A stretch of 64,000 nucleotides of DNA from assembly GCA_947623455.1 (NCBI GenBank), contig OX392533.1:33788229-33852228 (forward strand), given 5' to 3'. This document shows, one piece after another, positions 46,801-56,695 of the stretch. Each line of letters starts with the position of its first letter. Within the stretch, counting starts at the first letter, position 1. The translations under genes and the position numbers were made by a program. Source of the stretch: Mimachlamys varia (taxonomy: Eukaryota; Mollusca; Bivalvia; Pectinida; Pectinidae). The notes under the pieces are model-generated. The model ran no database searches, had not been told where the DNA came from, and worked only from the letters and a program-made list of their open reading frames with translations.

Positions 46801-47200
46801 GCTCCATCATTTTTTTCCAGACAAGTTTTGAAATCCTGGAACTTACCTTTTTTCTATGTAAAGATTATTTTACAAAACCAAAATAATTATGAAGGTGACA
46901 GGGTACATATCGTACTAGTCAACGAAACGTCACATAAAAACATATTTTAGTTGTTTAAAATAATATTTACATAAATAATACTTCCCAACCTGTGGAAAAT
47001 GTTTACAAATATCTAAAACATACCTGTCCTAATAAAAAGGTGAGTAAGGCCAAAACAACAAAGTTTGTACCCCCAGCGAAGTCGGTCACTTTGTCAAATT
47101 TACAGGTACAAGCCACCAGGAAAAACGTGAACTGCATAGCGATTGTAACTATGGCACAAATTGCCAAGTTGTTCTCATCGGCATCAAACACTAGTACCAT
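40881..47200 (-). CDS. DUF1295 / steroid 5-alpha-reductase-like multi-pass membrane protein
   Basis: Coding exons 47024-47200, 45965-46126, 44942-45152, 41738-41933 and 40881-41073, all with GT-AG borders and matching phases, give 312 aa. Exon 1 has two hydrophobic segments ([33 protein letters not shown]). Exon 2 holds the family phrase [16 protein letters not shown]. Exon 3 has [20 protein letters not shown]. Exon 4 carries the diagnostic [20 protein letters not shown], the cofactor-proximal motif shared with 3-oxo-5-alpha-steroid 4-dehydrogenase C-terminal domains and isoprenylcysteine methyltransferase-like proteins. Exon 5 adds a cysteine-rich patch (LKCLCCCEF), a possible palmitoylation site, and an acidic tail. 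DUF1295 proteins are presumed lipid-modifying enzymes of internal membranes; substrate is unknown. An acceptor just upstream of the ATG, near 47222, implies a noncoding first exon further upstream. Introns contain a family C MITE and a ~245-bp hairpin. Confidence 0.9.
41371..41720 (+). mobile_element. TTAA MITE (family C), copy 2, next to a splice donor
   Basis: Contains GATATCAGTAATATTCAAGA, CGGTACAGCAGCAGTTGAAA, CACACGTCCATTTTGTACTG and GAAGTGGGCCCCACCTGAAT, and ends ATTGGCCTTTAA. The 5' end is degraded. On the gene strand its end lies 11 bp inside the intron after the donor hexamer at 41732-41737 of the DUF1295 gene. Confidence 0.8.
43555..44203. mobile_element. 650-bp element with CCGT microsatellite and 12-bp terminal inverted repeats
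   Basis: GTCCCCCGCTTC at 43555-43566 faces GAAGCGGGGGAC at 44192-44203. Near the left end is a (CCGT)n-type run (about 43600-43660). The interior holds a direct duplication: CCGTGCTCTATCTTTTGAAG through GGAGTTATCCCCCTTTT occurs at about 43670-43801 and again at 44009-44140. It has no coding capacity and lies in the DUF1295 intron between exons 44942-45152 and 41738-41933. Flanking text with GTTCGAACTATCCG at ~42800 and ~44318 suggests it may have landed in an older repeat. Confidence 0.75.
45325..45548 (-). mobile_element. tRNA-derived SINE, Leu/Ser-like head (family S1)
   Basis: On the minus strand: GGCCGTGGTGGTCGAGTGGT with TAAGGTGTTCTGACA (A box), CAAGTTCGAAACCCACATTG (B box), then CGCCGGCTTTCGTCC-type body and an ACATAAAACAAAATAAAC tail. 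It lies in a DUF1295 intron. Confidence 0.8.
46282..46420 (-). mobile_element. tRNA-derived SINE family S1, 3' part
   Basis: TTTAGTTTTACGTCTTGTTA, ACAGCCAAAGTCATTTAAGG and GCCGGAGTACTCGGAGAAAA match the body of the 45325 copy. The tRNA-like head is missing. Confidence 0.7.
46572..46816. repeat. Long hairpin, ~98-bp arms
   Basis: Left arm 46572-46669 starts AAAAAATGATGGAGCGAAAA and ends CTGTTAGATAGGTAAATTTT. The right arm 46717-46816 is its near-complete reverse complement, starting AAAATTTACCTATCTAGCAG and ending TTTTTTGCTCCATCATTTTT. The loop is 47 nt. Inside each arm GCATACATAC-type text adds a secondary inversion. It sits in intron 1 of the DUF1295 gene. Confidence 0.9.
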
Positions 47201-47222
47201 GTTTATGATTGGTTGTTTCTCT

Positions 47223-49735
47223 GAAACAGAAGGAAAAGATTTGTTTTACATATCAGGTCTGTTCATTTATAAAGTAACACTGTAGGGAAATACAAGATAC
47301 ACAAAGACTGTTAACGTTCCAAGCATAAATATCAGCAGATGATTATTACAATATTAATGTACACTATTTTTTTTCAGTTACAAACCATATATATATGATA
47401 TCTATGGGTTACAATATTAATGTACTCTGCAATTGTTGGAACATAATAAAAAAATATAATGTACTATAACTTAAATGATATGAAACAAATATATTATGGC
47501 TGTGACAATTATTACAACAGAAAACTGGTAAATTGCAATGTAAGATTGCAAGGCATATTCAGGTTTTGCACTGTGTATTTTATAAATGGGGTCCATTCTT
47601 AAATATAAGTGGTCCTTAATTCTGCATATAAGTTGAAATGCCAGGGAATCCTGAAAATTAGCGGGGTCCTTTTCAGTTTCTATACTTGAAAAAGATATAA
47701 GGATGGCTTCAACGCAAATCCTAATGCCTGATATTGTATTGTATCACAATTGCAATGCAGAAGTGGAATATTGATATACATTTTTACATGTATAATATTT
47801 TTTTCTTGTTTGCCTTGATCTATCGACTGCTTGATGTTCTCACTCTGGATATTCTTAATTACAAAATCCTAATAGATATGACAACAAAGATGTGTTATTA
47901 TTTAACTATATAGTGGAGGCATACAATACATGTGAATTGATTTATAATTAAATGTTTCAGGGCAATACTCATCTCATGCAATTTTAACCGATCTGTAGAA
48001 AATTTTTCAGTAAGTTTTAAAAAGAACCAAACAAACAGAACATTATTAGGGACAATTTTGCGTAAAGAACATTTCACAGGAATTAGAATATGCTTATATA
48101 TTTTGCCTTATCTGGAATTAATTAGTTACTGCTACATCTACAGTAAAAGACCATTCTTACTAATCGTAATGAACAATTTATTACATTTACGTAAAAGCAT
48201 AAGTTTCCTCTGGTCCCTACACCAGACTTAGACATATATATATTGAAAGATAGCTATAGATGTCTATAGCTGACAGGTGCCAATTAAACAAGAAATTGTG
48301 TTGGGGACAGGGGATTTTCAGGCTAATAGATCTTTGTTTAAATTAACTAATGAAACAGTAGTCATTATTCATTTCAATGCTTCAGCTACCCAGAACCTCT
48401 GATTATACTAGTCATATATGTCGCTAGCTGGTTGAGCTAAAGAGAAGATCTCTCTAGCCGAGGGGTATAACTGCAGCTATTATTAACCAGGGTTACATAT
48501 ATACAATAAAATGTACTCCCCCTCAAGGAAAGAACTTGTCCCATATATAGCTTTTCGGGGGGGGTCACAGGGATTCCTTTGCAAGTATATCCCTTTAAGT
48601 GTATGTCATTCCCAGGTCCCTACACATGTGGACGCCATTGTAACAGAGCTGATGAGCAAGCTACATGTATACTAGGTCATTTTATTTCAATGCCTCCACT
48701 AGGAGTCGAATCTGGAACCTTTAGCTACTATATAAAGTCTTACGCTCAACCAATCGAGCTAAAGATCTAGAGAAGATCTCTCTAGTCATGCAGTATATAT
48801 ATTGCAATTACTATTTACCAGGGTTACATTGATAATGATGCAATTTTAAACTAAGTATAACTATTAACATGCATGCAGCCAATATGATGAAAATAACATC
48901 AGGAGTTTATCTGAGCATTGCATAAATTTGGTCGCCAGGGGCCATGACTTATCCCACTTGTTTGGAGAATCAGAAAGTATGTTACAATGTACTGTACTTG
49001 AGGTCTCGTGGTATCCAGCTGGCTATAAATATATGTATAGGCCCGAGATAAGGGGAATCAGGTCCAGTATCTGCTCAGTATCTCTCAGAGCAAATATATC
49101 CACAATAATTTATGTACTGTATGTACAGTGTTAGCATTCTTACAATGTTCCTTTACAGCAAATCAGTGCTACATGGCTACCGTATCACTACCTGTTCAGC
49201 AAATAATATAAAGCAATGACGTTTAGCTGGCGGTAGGTCCTATATCAGTGACAATTTGCAAGCTAAGATGTTCCCCATGGCCCAACATCCTCAACTCGAA
49301 TCGACACTAAGATCAGCTGAAGATGGGCATTTCCCCACCAATCCTATTCAGTTTATACTTACATCAGTCAGGCTTTCAACACTACACACCTCCGTATTTT
49401 GTTTGGTGGACAAACCCCGATACAAACTGATAACGTCTGAAATTATATAAAGTTATATAACCCCTGTTTCAAGTGAACACGTGCTCTTCAGCGTGACAGC
49501 GAATTGTTTACAATTTCCTGTGTTGTGTCGCTCAGGACCTGAATGATATTACCGCTTAAGTGATTAAAAAATAATTACATTTAAGCTTTATTATCTGCAT
49601 GCTAAGAATTCGAAATATTTCATTATTCATATCTAAAATTTTCTTATACAAAAAGTGGTACTGGTACACCCAAAACATTAGTTTTACTACATTTGTACGT
49701 TCGTGCCGGGGCCAGGGAAGGAAAGGGGGCGTGGC
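47223..49735. other. 5' intron region of the DUF1295 gene
   Basis: No coding exon is seen; a noncoding first exon probably lies here or just above. tRNA-like repeats are at 48180-48785. Confidence 0.4.
48570..48785 (-). mobile_element. tRNA-derived SINE head, with a diverged relative at 48180-48465
   Basis: Minus strand TTTAGCTCGATTGGTTGAGC (A box) and CCAGATTCGACTCCTAGTGG (B box), followed by CAATGGCGTCCACATGTGTA and GGGACCTGGGAATGACATAC. A second segment at about 48180-48465 shares GAGAAGATCTCTCTAG, GGTTGAGCTAAAGA and GGTCCCTACAC, so two related copies lie head-to-tail. Confidence 0.6.
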
Positions 49736-49790
49736 CATTGGCCAAATGGTTTCATAACAGAAAATTTAGTGCGTACGCATGCGCACTAAC
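49736..49790 (-). promoter_or_regulatory. Candidate promoter of the DUF1295 gene (CCAAT and NRF-1-like sites)
   Basis: A locally GC-richer patch contains GGCCAATGGCC on the minus strand (CCAAT box) and GTGCGTACGCATGCGCAC, which includes an NRF-1-like CGCATGCGC. It lies 2.5 kb upstream of the first coding exon, compatible with a distant noncoding exon 1. Inference from motif and position only. Confidence 0.35.
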
Positions 49791-50328
49791 TAGGCCTGCA
49801 TATCTCATAATCACATGCCCAACACCTAACAAAAGTGCAGTGAACTCATATGACTAGGCCTATATATAAATGACCATCGAAATATATATTCTAAACTACG
49901 ATGCATAATTTTCATCGGTACTGTACCCGAGTAATTTTAATAACTAAAACTAGTTACATGAGACGTATAAAAAGCCAGGTTTCCCTCCATCTTTCAATCA
50001 GGGACGTCGACGAATACAATATATCTCGCATACGATGTATACGTCCCTGTTTCAATGTTTATAGAAATGACAGGACAAAGCTAGAAGGGGGTAAAGAAGG
50101 GGGAGGAGTATATATGTACTTATTGTAATCAGTAAAGATCTCATAAGCTCTGAGGTAGAAGTCCTGGCCCCTACTCAAAATTGTGAAATTATTTGGATCA
50201 AAGTCGATAAAGTTGGTAGCAAATCAGTATACTGTACTGATGGGGATCATATTTTTGTAAGTTCATATATATTTATGATCCTACTATAACCAGAGACCTA
50301 TACATAACACACGTCTCTGCTATAACCC

Positions 50329-51083
50329 AAAAACAAATTCAAGTCTAATAACTTTTATATTTATAGATACTTTAAGATTAAAGGCCCAATATACGTAACT
50401 TTCGGCAAAACTTGAATCGAAAATCAAGCCTAGTTACTTATTATATTTACAGTATAGATTTGATAATAGATATCAGCGATATTCAAGATGAATTCTTTCG
50501 CGGTTACCGGTACAGCAGCAGTTGGAACACGGTATTTGTAAACACGCGTCCATTTCGAACCGTCTTTTACCTTCAGTTTGTTGTTGAAGTGGGCCCCACC
50601 TGATTTTTTTTTCAATTTTTTGGATTTTTTTGTCAAGAATTTTTTGTTAGTTACCGCTCATGTTAACTTCGTTTTAGGCTTATTTTTGAATGGTTATCAA
50701 CAGGTTTTTTTCCAGAATTTTTCGGAATCACGAAAATTTCCCTGAAGTTACGTATATTGGGCCTTTAACTGATATCAGCAATATTCAAAATGAATTCATA
50801 CGCGGTTATATAATTACCGGTACAGCAGCAGTTGAAACTCGGTATTTGAAAACACGCGTCCATTTTGAACTGTCTTCTAATTTCGGCTTGTTACACTGTT
50901 TAAGTGGGCCCTACTTGAATTATTTTCAATTCTTTGGATTTTTCTGTCAAGAGTTTATTGTTAGTTACCGCTCAGGTTTACTTCGTTTTAGGCTTATATT
51001 TTGCATGGTTATTAAATGGATTTGTTTTCAGAATTTTTTAGAATTACGAAACTTTCCTGACGTTACGTATATTGGGCCTTTAA
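50329..51083 (+). mobile_element. Family C MITE interrupted by another family C copy (nested)
   Basis: The outer copy's left remnant (50329-50377, CAAGTCTAATAACTTTTATA) stops at TTAA. An inner complete copy runs 50378-50768 (TTAAAGGCCCAATATACGTA ... TACGTATATTGGGCCTTTAA). The outer copy then resumes with CTGATATCAGCAATATTCAA and runs to TTGGGCCTTTAA at 51083. Joining the remnants across one TTAA restores family text, so TTAA is the target duplication. Confidence 0.85.
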
Positions 51084-51645
51084 CTGCGACTCATTTGATT
51101 CTTTGATATAATAAATTATATGTAATGCGATTACGATTGACATTTCTGTGTTCAGTATATTGAAAACTAATAACTTAAAGGTATATAATATGGGTCTTCG
51201 ATAGAAGTTTTGTCTACGTACACATGCAGATAATTCAAGTGATATATTAGATGTTGTTTCCAGAGCTGATTTTTTTTCAAATCAAGCCAAAATTCGTTAT
51301 TAATTACGAAAAACAATGAAAAACAATTAAAATAGTGTCTGCCGGTATACAGTGTACAGTTTATGGTTGAGCCTCGAGCAAGCTTACAATATATATATAT
51401 ATATAAACAATGAACCGTAAAACAAACAACGGAGGAATATAATAAACTTAAAAGCATATGCGCTTTGTATCTATGTTACTTACACAATATACCCATTAGC
51501 TATAACTGGCCTGACGTTTTACTACACCAGTCTGTGTACGAACCTCTGCCTTATAAGTGACCTTTACGCTATGCATAATCTAATTGCATGTTAGAGACTG
51601 CCTTGCTGACGATCTATGATAAAGCAATTTCTCGCGGTATTTGTA

Positions 51646-52120
51646 CAGTGAAACCTCTCTATTAAGATCGCCTTAGGGACCGCACAAATAAAGTGGTCTT
51701 AATAGCGGGAAGGTCTTAATACCGAGGGTGACCATATGCATTCAGACATACGTTGTCGTGGTCCATTAACTAATATATAGACTTTACAATGTAAAAAACA
51801 CAGTAATTGTAACTGATTAGCCTATTTCAGCTTACTGATCTGACACTTGACAGGTGTTCACAGTGGAATACACACCAGGTGACTTTGTGTTTGGTCTGTG
51901 GTCTGAGTAGAAAGGTGAAACTATATATATGTATACATGTAAGTGCAAAAGCGGTATTTGGGAATTTTCAAAACTGATCTTAATAGTGAGATGGTCTTCA
52001 TACTGAAGCTCAAAATACAAAGATATATAGAAAGAAGATTTTTTTCCGGGACTGAAATGAAGTAGTGTTAATGGCGAAGTGGTCTTAATTCTGAGGTGGT
52101 CTTTAAGCGAGGTTTCACTG
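51646..52120. mobile_element. 475-bp pogo/Tigger-like MITE with TA target duplication
   Basis: CAGTGAAACCTCTCTATTAA at 51646 faces a right end reading AAGCGAGGTTTCACTG, ending at 52120. Both sides are flanked by TA. Inside, runs of AGTGGTCTTAATAGCGG, AAGGTCTTAATACCGAGG and GGTCTTAATTCTGAGGTGG recur. The CAGT...ACTG ends with TA duplication are typical of pogo-type elements. No transposase remnant. Confidence 0.85.
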
Positions 52121-52552
52121 TATATTGGCTTAAGTCTCTGTATGTACACAAAATATATACAAGATTCCAGAAGATTTATTTAGAGTCGTGCATGTTAAAA
52201 CAATAACTTTAGCTCGGAGGAGTTATTTTACGACTAAACATGAGTAAAATTCCTATAGAAAAATGTATAACAAAAACCAAGGAAATATTACAGCATGCAT
52301 TAAAATGACTAAGGGATTGAAAACAACAATAAGCAACAAAGAAGAAAACATTCCATATTAAATTTACTGTACATGTACACGTGTTGGGTATGCTCGCATA
52401 GTTAAGATAGAACATGAAGTCATCAATGAGTTTGAACAGTAAATTATCATGATCAGGTCCCTGTGACGAATACCATAAATCCCATATGAACCGGAATCGT
52501 ATTTAACATTTATGATATTATAAATAATTTAATATTACTAAAATAAAAAGAG

Positions 52553-52917
52553 CATATCTAGCAGTGTCTTCAGTAATACCAAATAAATTTCACGAGGGAG
52601 CTAATATTTTGATATTTTTCACGAGTGCGCAGCACGAGTGAAAAATCAAAAAAATATTAGCCGCACGAGTGAAATATGTTTGGTATTACTGATGATACTG
52701 TTAGATATTCTGTTTATTACATTTTTACAAGAAAATCTACTGTGGCAGCTATTGATTTTCCCAAACGTCGTTTGAAAGCAGCGTTAACTTCTGATTGGTC
52801 AAATCAGAAAAAGTGATATTTTTCACTAGTGAAAATATTATATTTCTCCCTAGTGAAAAATATCACTTTTATAGAATGAATACTTTTCGATATTTCACTG
52901 GTAAAAATGTAATAAAG
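52553..52917. repeat. Compound inverted-repeat element (family G), copy 1
   Basis: The first half is an inverted repeat: CAGTGTCTTCAGTAATACCA near 52562 faces TGGTATTACTGATGATACTG near 52680-52699, with TTTCACGAGTGCGCAGCACG at its centre. The second half is bounded by TTTATTACATTTTTAC and GTAAAAATGTAATAAA and contains GATATTTTTCACTAGTGAAA palindromes. Confidence 0.8.
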
Positions 52918-53439
52918 GTTGTTTCTCTGACGAACATCGAATCTCAATTTCACTGATACCTCCTTCAATGCTTCTTTACAATCACAGGGATATATATATG
53001 TTCTTCTATATGTTTAAAGAAAGCAATTTGTTTGTTTTTTGTATATATATTCAGGAGAGGATATATTGTATATAAGTAAAGATCACTTAAGATCAATCCT
53101 AATGACATTTATCTTTGTCAATAAAACATGTTTACACTAACTTATAGGCCTCAATTAGAACTACTCAATCGACACTGGATCTGTATACTCTCTACTTCCT
53201 ATATTCCTTCGTATAAATATATTTTTACTTTTCCCGGCTTTCCTTTTCTGTATAATTTCATCCTATATAGTTCCTTTGACAAAACCGATTTAAACGTCAA
53301 GTATACATCTCTCCAGTTTTAATAATTAATGTATAATCATAATATATTGTATGAATAATATCACGTGTTGTAAATTAATTCTATGTGAAGTATTTATGGA
53401 GAAGATTTCATAAGTTGTTCAATCTGATTTAAATCATAT

Positions 53440-53870
53440 CCTGATCTCCGCGCAGTTCCGTAAACTTCTCTCTGCTGCGTTAAGATCACCCTTGTAAAAC
53501 AATCTGATTAAAATCCTATCTTGATCTCCGCGCCGTTCCGCGAACTCCTCTCTGCTGCGTTAAGATCTGAGATAATCCCATAGGGGGTCATGTCCCGATG
53601 ACCTTTCGCATTAGCCAATCAGATTACTACTGGCAGAATCTTGACAGTGAAATTTTGAGGCGACAAAGCTTGCATAAATGCAAGAGTCCTTTAAGTCATT
53701 TCGTCACCAAACATTTCATGTGAAATAATGTGACGAAATGGCTTGCTGCAAGATGACAGGTCATTTAAAAATTATTTTAGTGTTTAGTAAAGAGGCGACA
53801 AAGGTCATCTGGACGTGACCTCTTATGGGATGTTGTCAGATCCTTGTAAAACGGAGTGAGAACAAGGATC
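53440..53870 (+). repeat. Dispersed repeat family D
   Basis: TGATCTCCGCGCAGTTCCGT and TGATCTCCGCGCCGTTCCGC show that the left end is internally duplicated (~80 bp). It continues with GGGGGTCATGTCCCGATGAC, CATTTCGTCACC facing TGTGACGAAATGG, and GAGGCGACAAAGGTCATCTG. A partial relative is at 59100-59260. Confidence 0.7.
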
Positions 53871-54150
53871 TGTATTTTAACCAGACTGATAAGTTGTTAT
53901 AACTTGTCTCCCATCCATTTGTCTTTGACAATAACATATGTTTAAATCAAATCAACTATTAGGCCGCCTTGACGAAAGGCAAGTGCATGCGCTATATAGT
54001 TTGAATCCGTTTGAGACAAAATACAAATGACAGTACATGTGTATATCGCTGATGCGTTGATGTAGACTTTGCAACAATCTTGGTATATATCTTTGTTCCT
54101 GTATGTTAATTTAGAATCTTTTACATAAATATGGTCATTTTTAAACATTA

Positions 54151-54249
54151 TGATTGGTCAAATCAGAAAAAGTGATATTTTTCACTAGTGAAAAATATCA
54201 TATTTCTCACTAGTGAAAAATATCATTTCACTGGTAAAAATGTAATAAA
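54151..54249 (+). repeat. Family G right-end fragment
   Basis: TGATTGGTCAAATCAGAAAA, two palindromic TTTTTCACTAGTGAAAAATA motifs, then CACTGGTAAAAATGTAATAA. Identical in layout to the right end of 52553-52917. Confidence 0.8.
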
Positions 54250-54713
54250 ATTATTTTCGTAGTTCTGATGAGTTTTATAAATAGTATGTTTCTTTAAATG
54301 CGATGTACAATGTATATCGTCCCCTATATTGACATTGATCATAACGATATAACGACGATAAATGGATCTAGTATTATTTTTTGTAGTGTGCCCGAAGCGT
54401 TATGCGAATAAATGTTTTTTTTTTTTGTTATATATATGGTTATAGACACATCGAACACATTGTGAGTCCTATAGTCGTTATATTGTCATGACTGTCGGCG
54501 GTGAAAAGTCGTTTTCCTTCACCAAACCTAAGACCATGATACGTCACCTTCTGGAGGTCTTTATATTCTACAAACGATCTGTAACTACAGATAAGGTAGC
54601 TTTCTGAACAACTGTGACTCAGGTGAGAAAGTTACTCTTTCTGAATAACTACTAGTTAAGATGAGGTACATTGTAGTTACTATTTCAATGTATCTACTGT
54701 TGTGTACTAGCTC

Positions 54714-54998
54714 ATATGAGATAGTTATTATTTCTGTCTAACTAGTTCAGATAATGTCGTTATTATTTCTAAGTATATGCTAGTTCAGATAATGTCGTTA
54801 TTATTTCTGAGTATATGCTAGTTCAGATAATGTCGTTATTATTTCTGAGTATATGCTAGTTCAGAGGATGTCGTTATTATTTCTGAGTATATGCTAGTTC
54901 AGATAATGTCGTTATTATTTCTGAGTATATGCTAGTTCAGATAATGTCGTTATTATTTCTGCGTATATACTAGTTCAGAGGATGTCGTTATTATTTCT
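54714..54998. repeat. 38-bp tandem repeat, about seven copies
   Basis: The unit starts GTTCAGATAATGTCGTTATT and continues ATTTCTGAGTATATGCTA. Copies start at 54745, 54783, 54821, 54859, 54897, 54935 and 54973, exactly 38 bp apart; two have AGAGGATG instead of AGATAATG. A degenerate unit precedes them. Confidence 0.9.
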
Positions 54999-54999
54999 T

Positions 55000-56695
55000 A
55001 AGATTAAGTTTTCTTGTAACAAGTTTCTCGTTTGATTTCTGTTAATTTGCTGTGTTTAGAACAGACTAAAATTTCCAGAATGTTGTATCATTTACAGTAC
55101 ATATTAACTTTTTCACGTGACATTGTTTGTATGGGCTTCATATCCAATTAGCAAACAACCTTTTTGACTGAGTGATTCGTTTTTGAAATGAGTCGTATAT
55201 ATATATATATCAACTATTTTGACAGTTTATCGTGCAGAAATACATTATTTGTTTTTTGTTTTTCATTAACAACAACAACCTCGAGGAACATAATTATAAA
55301 TGTATATTGAAATATTATTGTTAAATGGTGCAATATGATGTTTCTTATTAGAAGTATAAATGACTGAAAAATATATATCCCTATTTGAGATACAATCATT
55401 CTAAATTATTGTACATCCCTTAGGGAAAGTATACTAGACTAAGTGTATTTTTATCACGTCAAAGTGTTTCTGATGAGGATCATTTGACAGGTTAATTAAG
55501 TAATAACATTTCCACTGTAATTTATGTGTTTAATTAAGAAAAAATATTGCCAAAAAAACGGAAAATACCAAAGCGTCAACAAAACCATAATCTGAACTCA
55601 AAATCGATTAAACTGGAGACAAAATAGGAACAAAGGAAATATTTTCGTAAAAGCACAAGAGAATAAGACCTGGAGTCGCTTTGTCTTTATACACTCACCA
55701 AATTATCTTCGACTAAAACAAGTCCTATCAAACCCTTTCACAATATATGGATAAGAAATGACAACTATATATACTATTTTCTCTTACGCTGGTGATGTCA
55801 GCCACAGCTGCTTGAGTTTCTGTCAGTAAATAATAAATGTATATGTGTGAAATGAGCCTCCCATTACAGTAATGTGGATTAATATCTAAATTTATCAGAA
55901 ATGTCGGTGTTTAGTCGATGAATTGCACGACAGCCTCACAACAAGTAAGTTATGTGCATTGTTTACAAATAGTTGAGAAATAACGTTGAAATACTTCCAT
56001 TACATATATGAACATTTTTTTATATACTGACAGAAACTCAAGCAACTGTGTTTCAGCATACTGCTACCGTTACAGTACTGTTGATATCTTTAAAGGTGTA
56101 CAATTCAGTTTAAACATATTTTATTTGAAATATTCAAAAGGAATAGGACACAAGTTATGAAACTTAGAAACGTCCTTTTCCATAAACATGTATGAAGTGA
56201 TATATACAATGGCAGCATTTGAGATATCAAGATAAATATTCAAATATATATATAAAAGAAAAACAACATTAATATTTATAAGTGACAATACATAATTTCG
56301 TATGCCATACCAGTACCCACAATATACATCAAATAGTATTACAATTTTTATTTCTACGCTCGATGAACATGACTTTGTTATTATATGACATTGTATATAT
56401 CTGCGTATACAAAATAATACAGGTGTACAATACATGCATGATAATATGGAGACCAGAACACGAAGTATGATGTAGAGTATAATTACCCTCCCTTTGATGT
56501 TCTACCTATTGTCTTAAACATGTATGCATTCGGGGAACACTCTAACACGAAATGTGCATTTGATAATCTGTTAGTTTGAATTACCATTCATCTGCGCATG
56601 TCAATACGAATACCTATGTGTTCCGCAAAGCATATACATATACTCTTTGTGTTTATAGTCAATTTACTGACACACAGTGACCGTCTCTGTCCGTC
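55000..56695. other. Upstream flank of the carbonic anhydrase gene
   Basis: Contains a reverse family B copy (55562-55675). Also present is a widely spaced inverted pair around GCTGCTTGAGTTTCTGTCAG (~55808) and CTGACAGAAACTCAAGCAAC (~56027). No coding exon and no strong TATA box near the ATG. Confidence 0.45.
55562..55675 (-). repeat. Dispersed repeat family B copy
   Basis: AAAGCGTCAACAAAACCATA, CTCAAAATCGATTAAACTGG, AAATAGGAACAAAGGAAATA and CGTAAAAGCACAAGAGAATA, in reverse family order. Confidence 0.75.

Noticed and set aside
46992..47285. 97-codon plus-strand frame
   Set aside because: Antisense shadow of the first coding exon of the DUF1295 gene.
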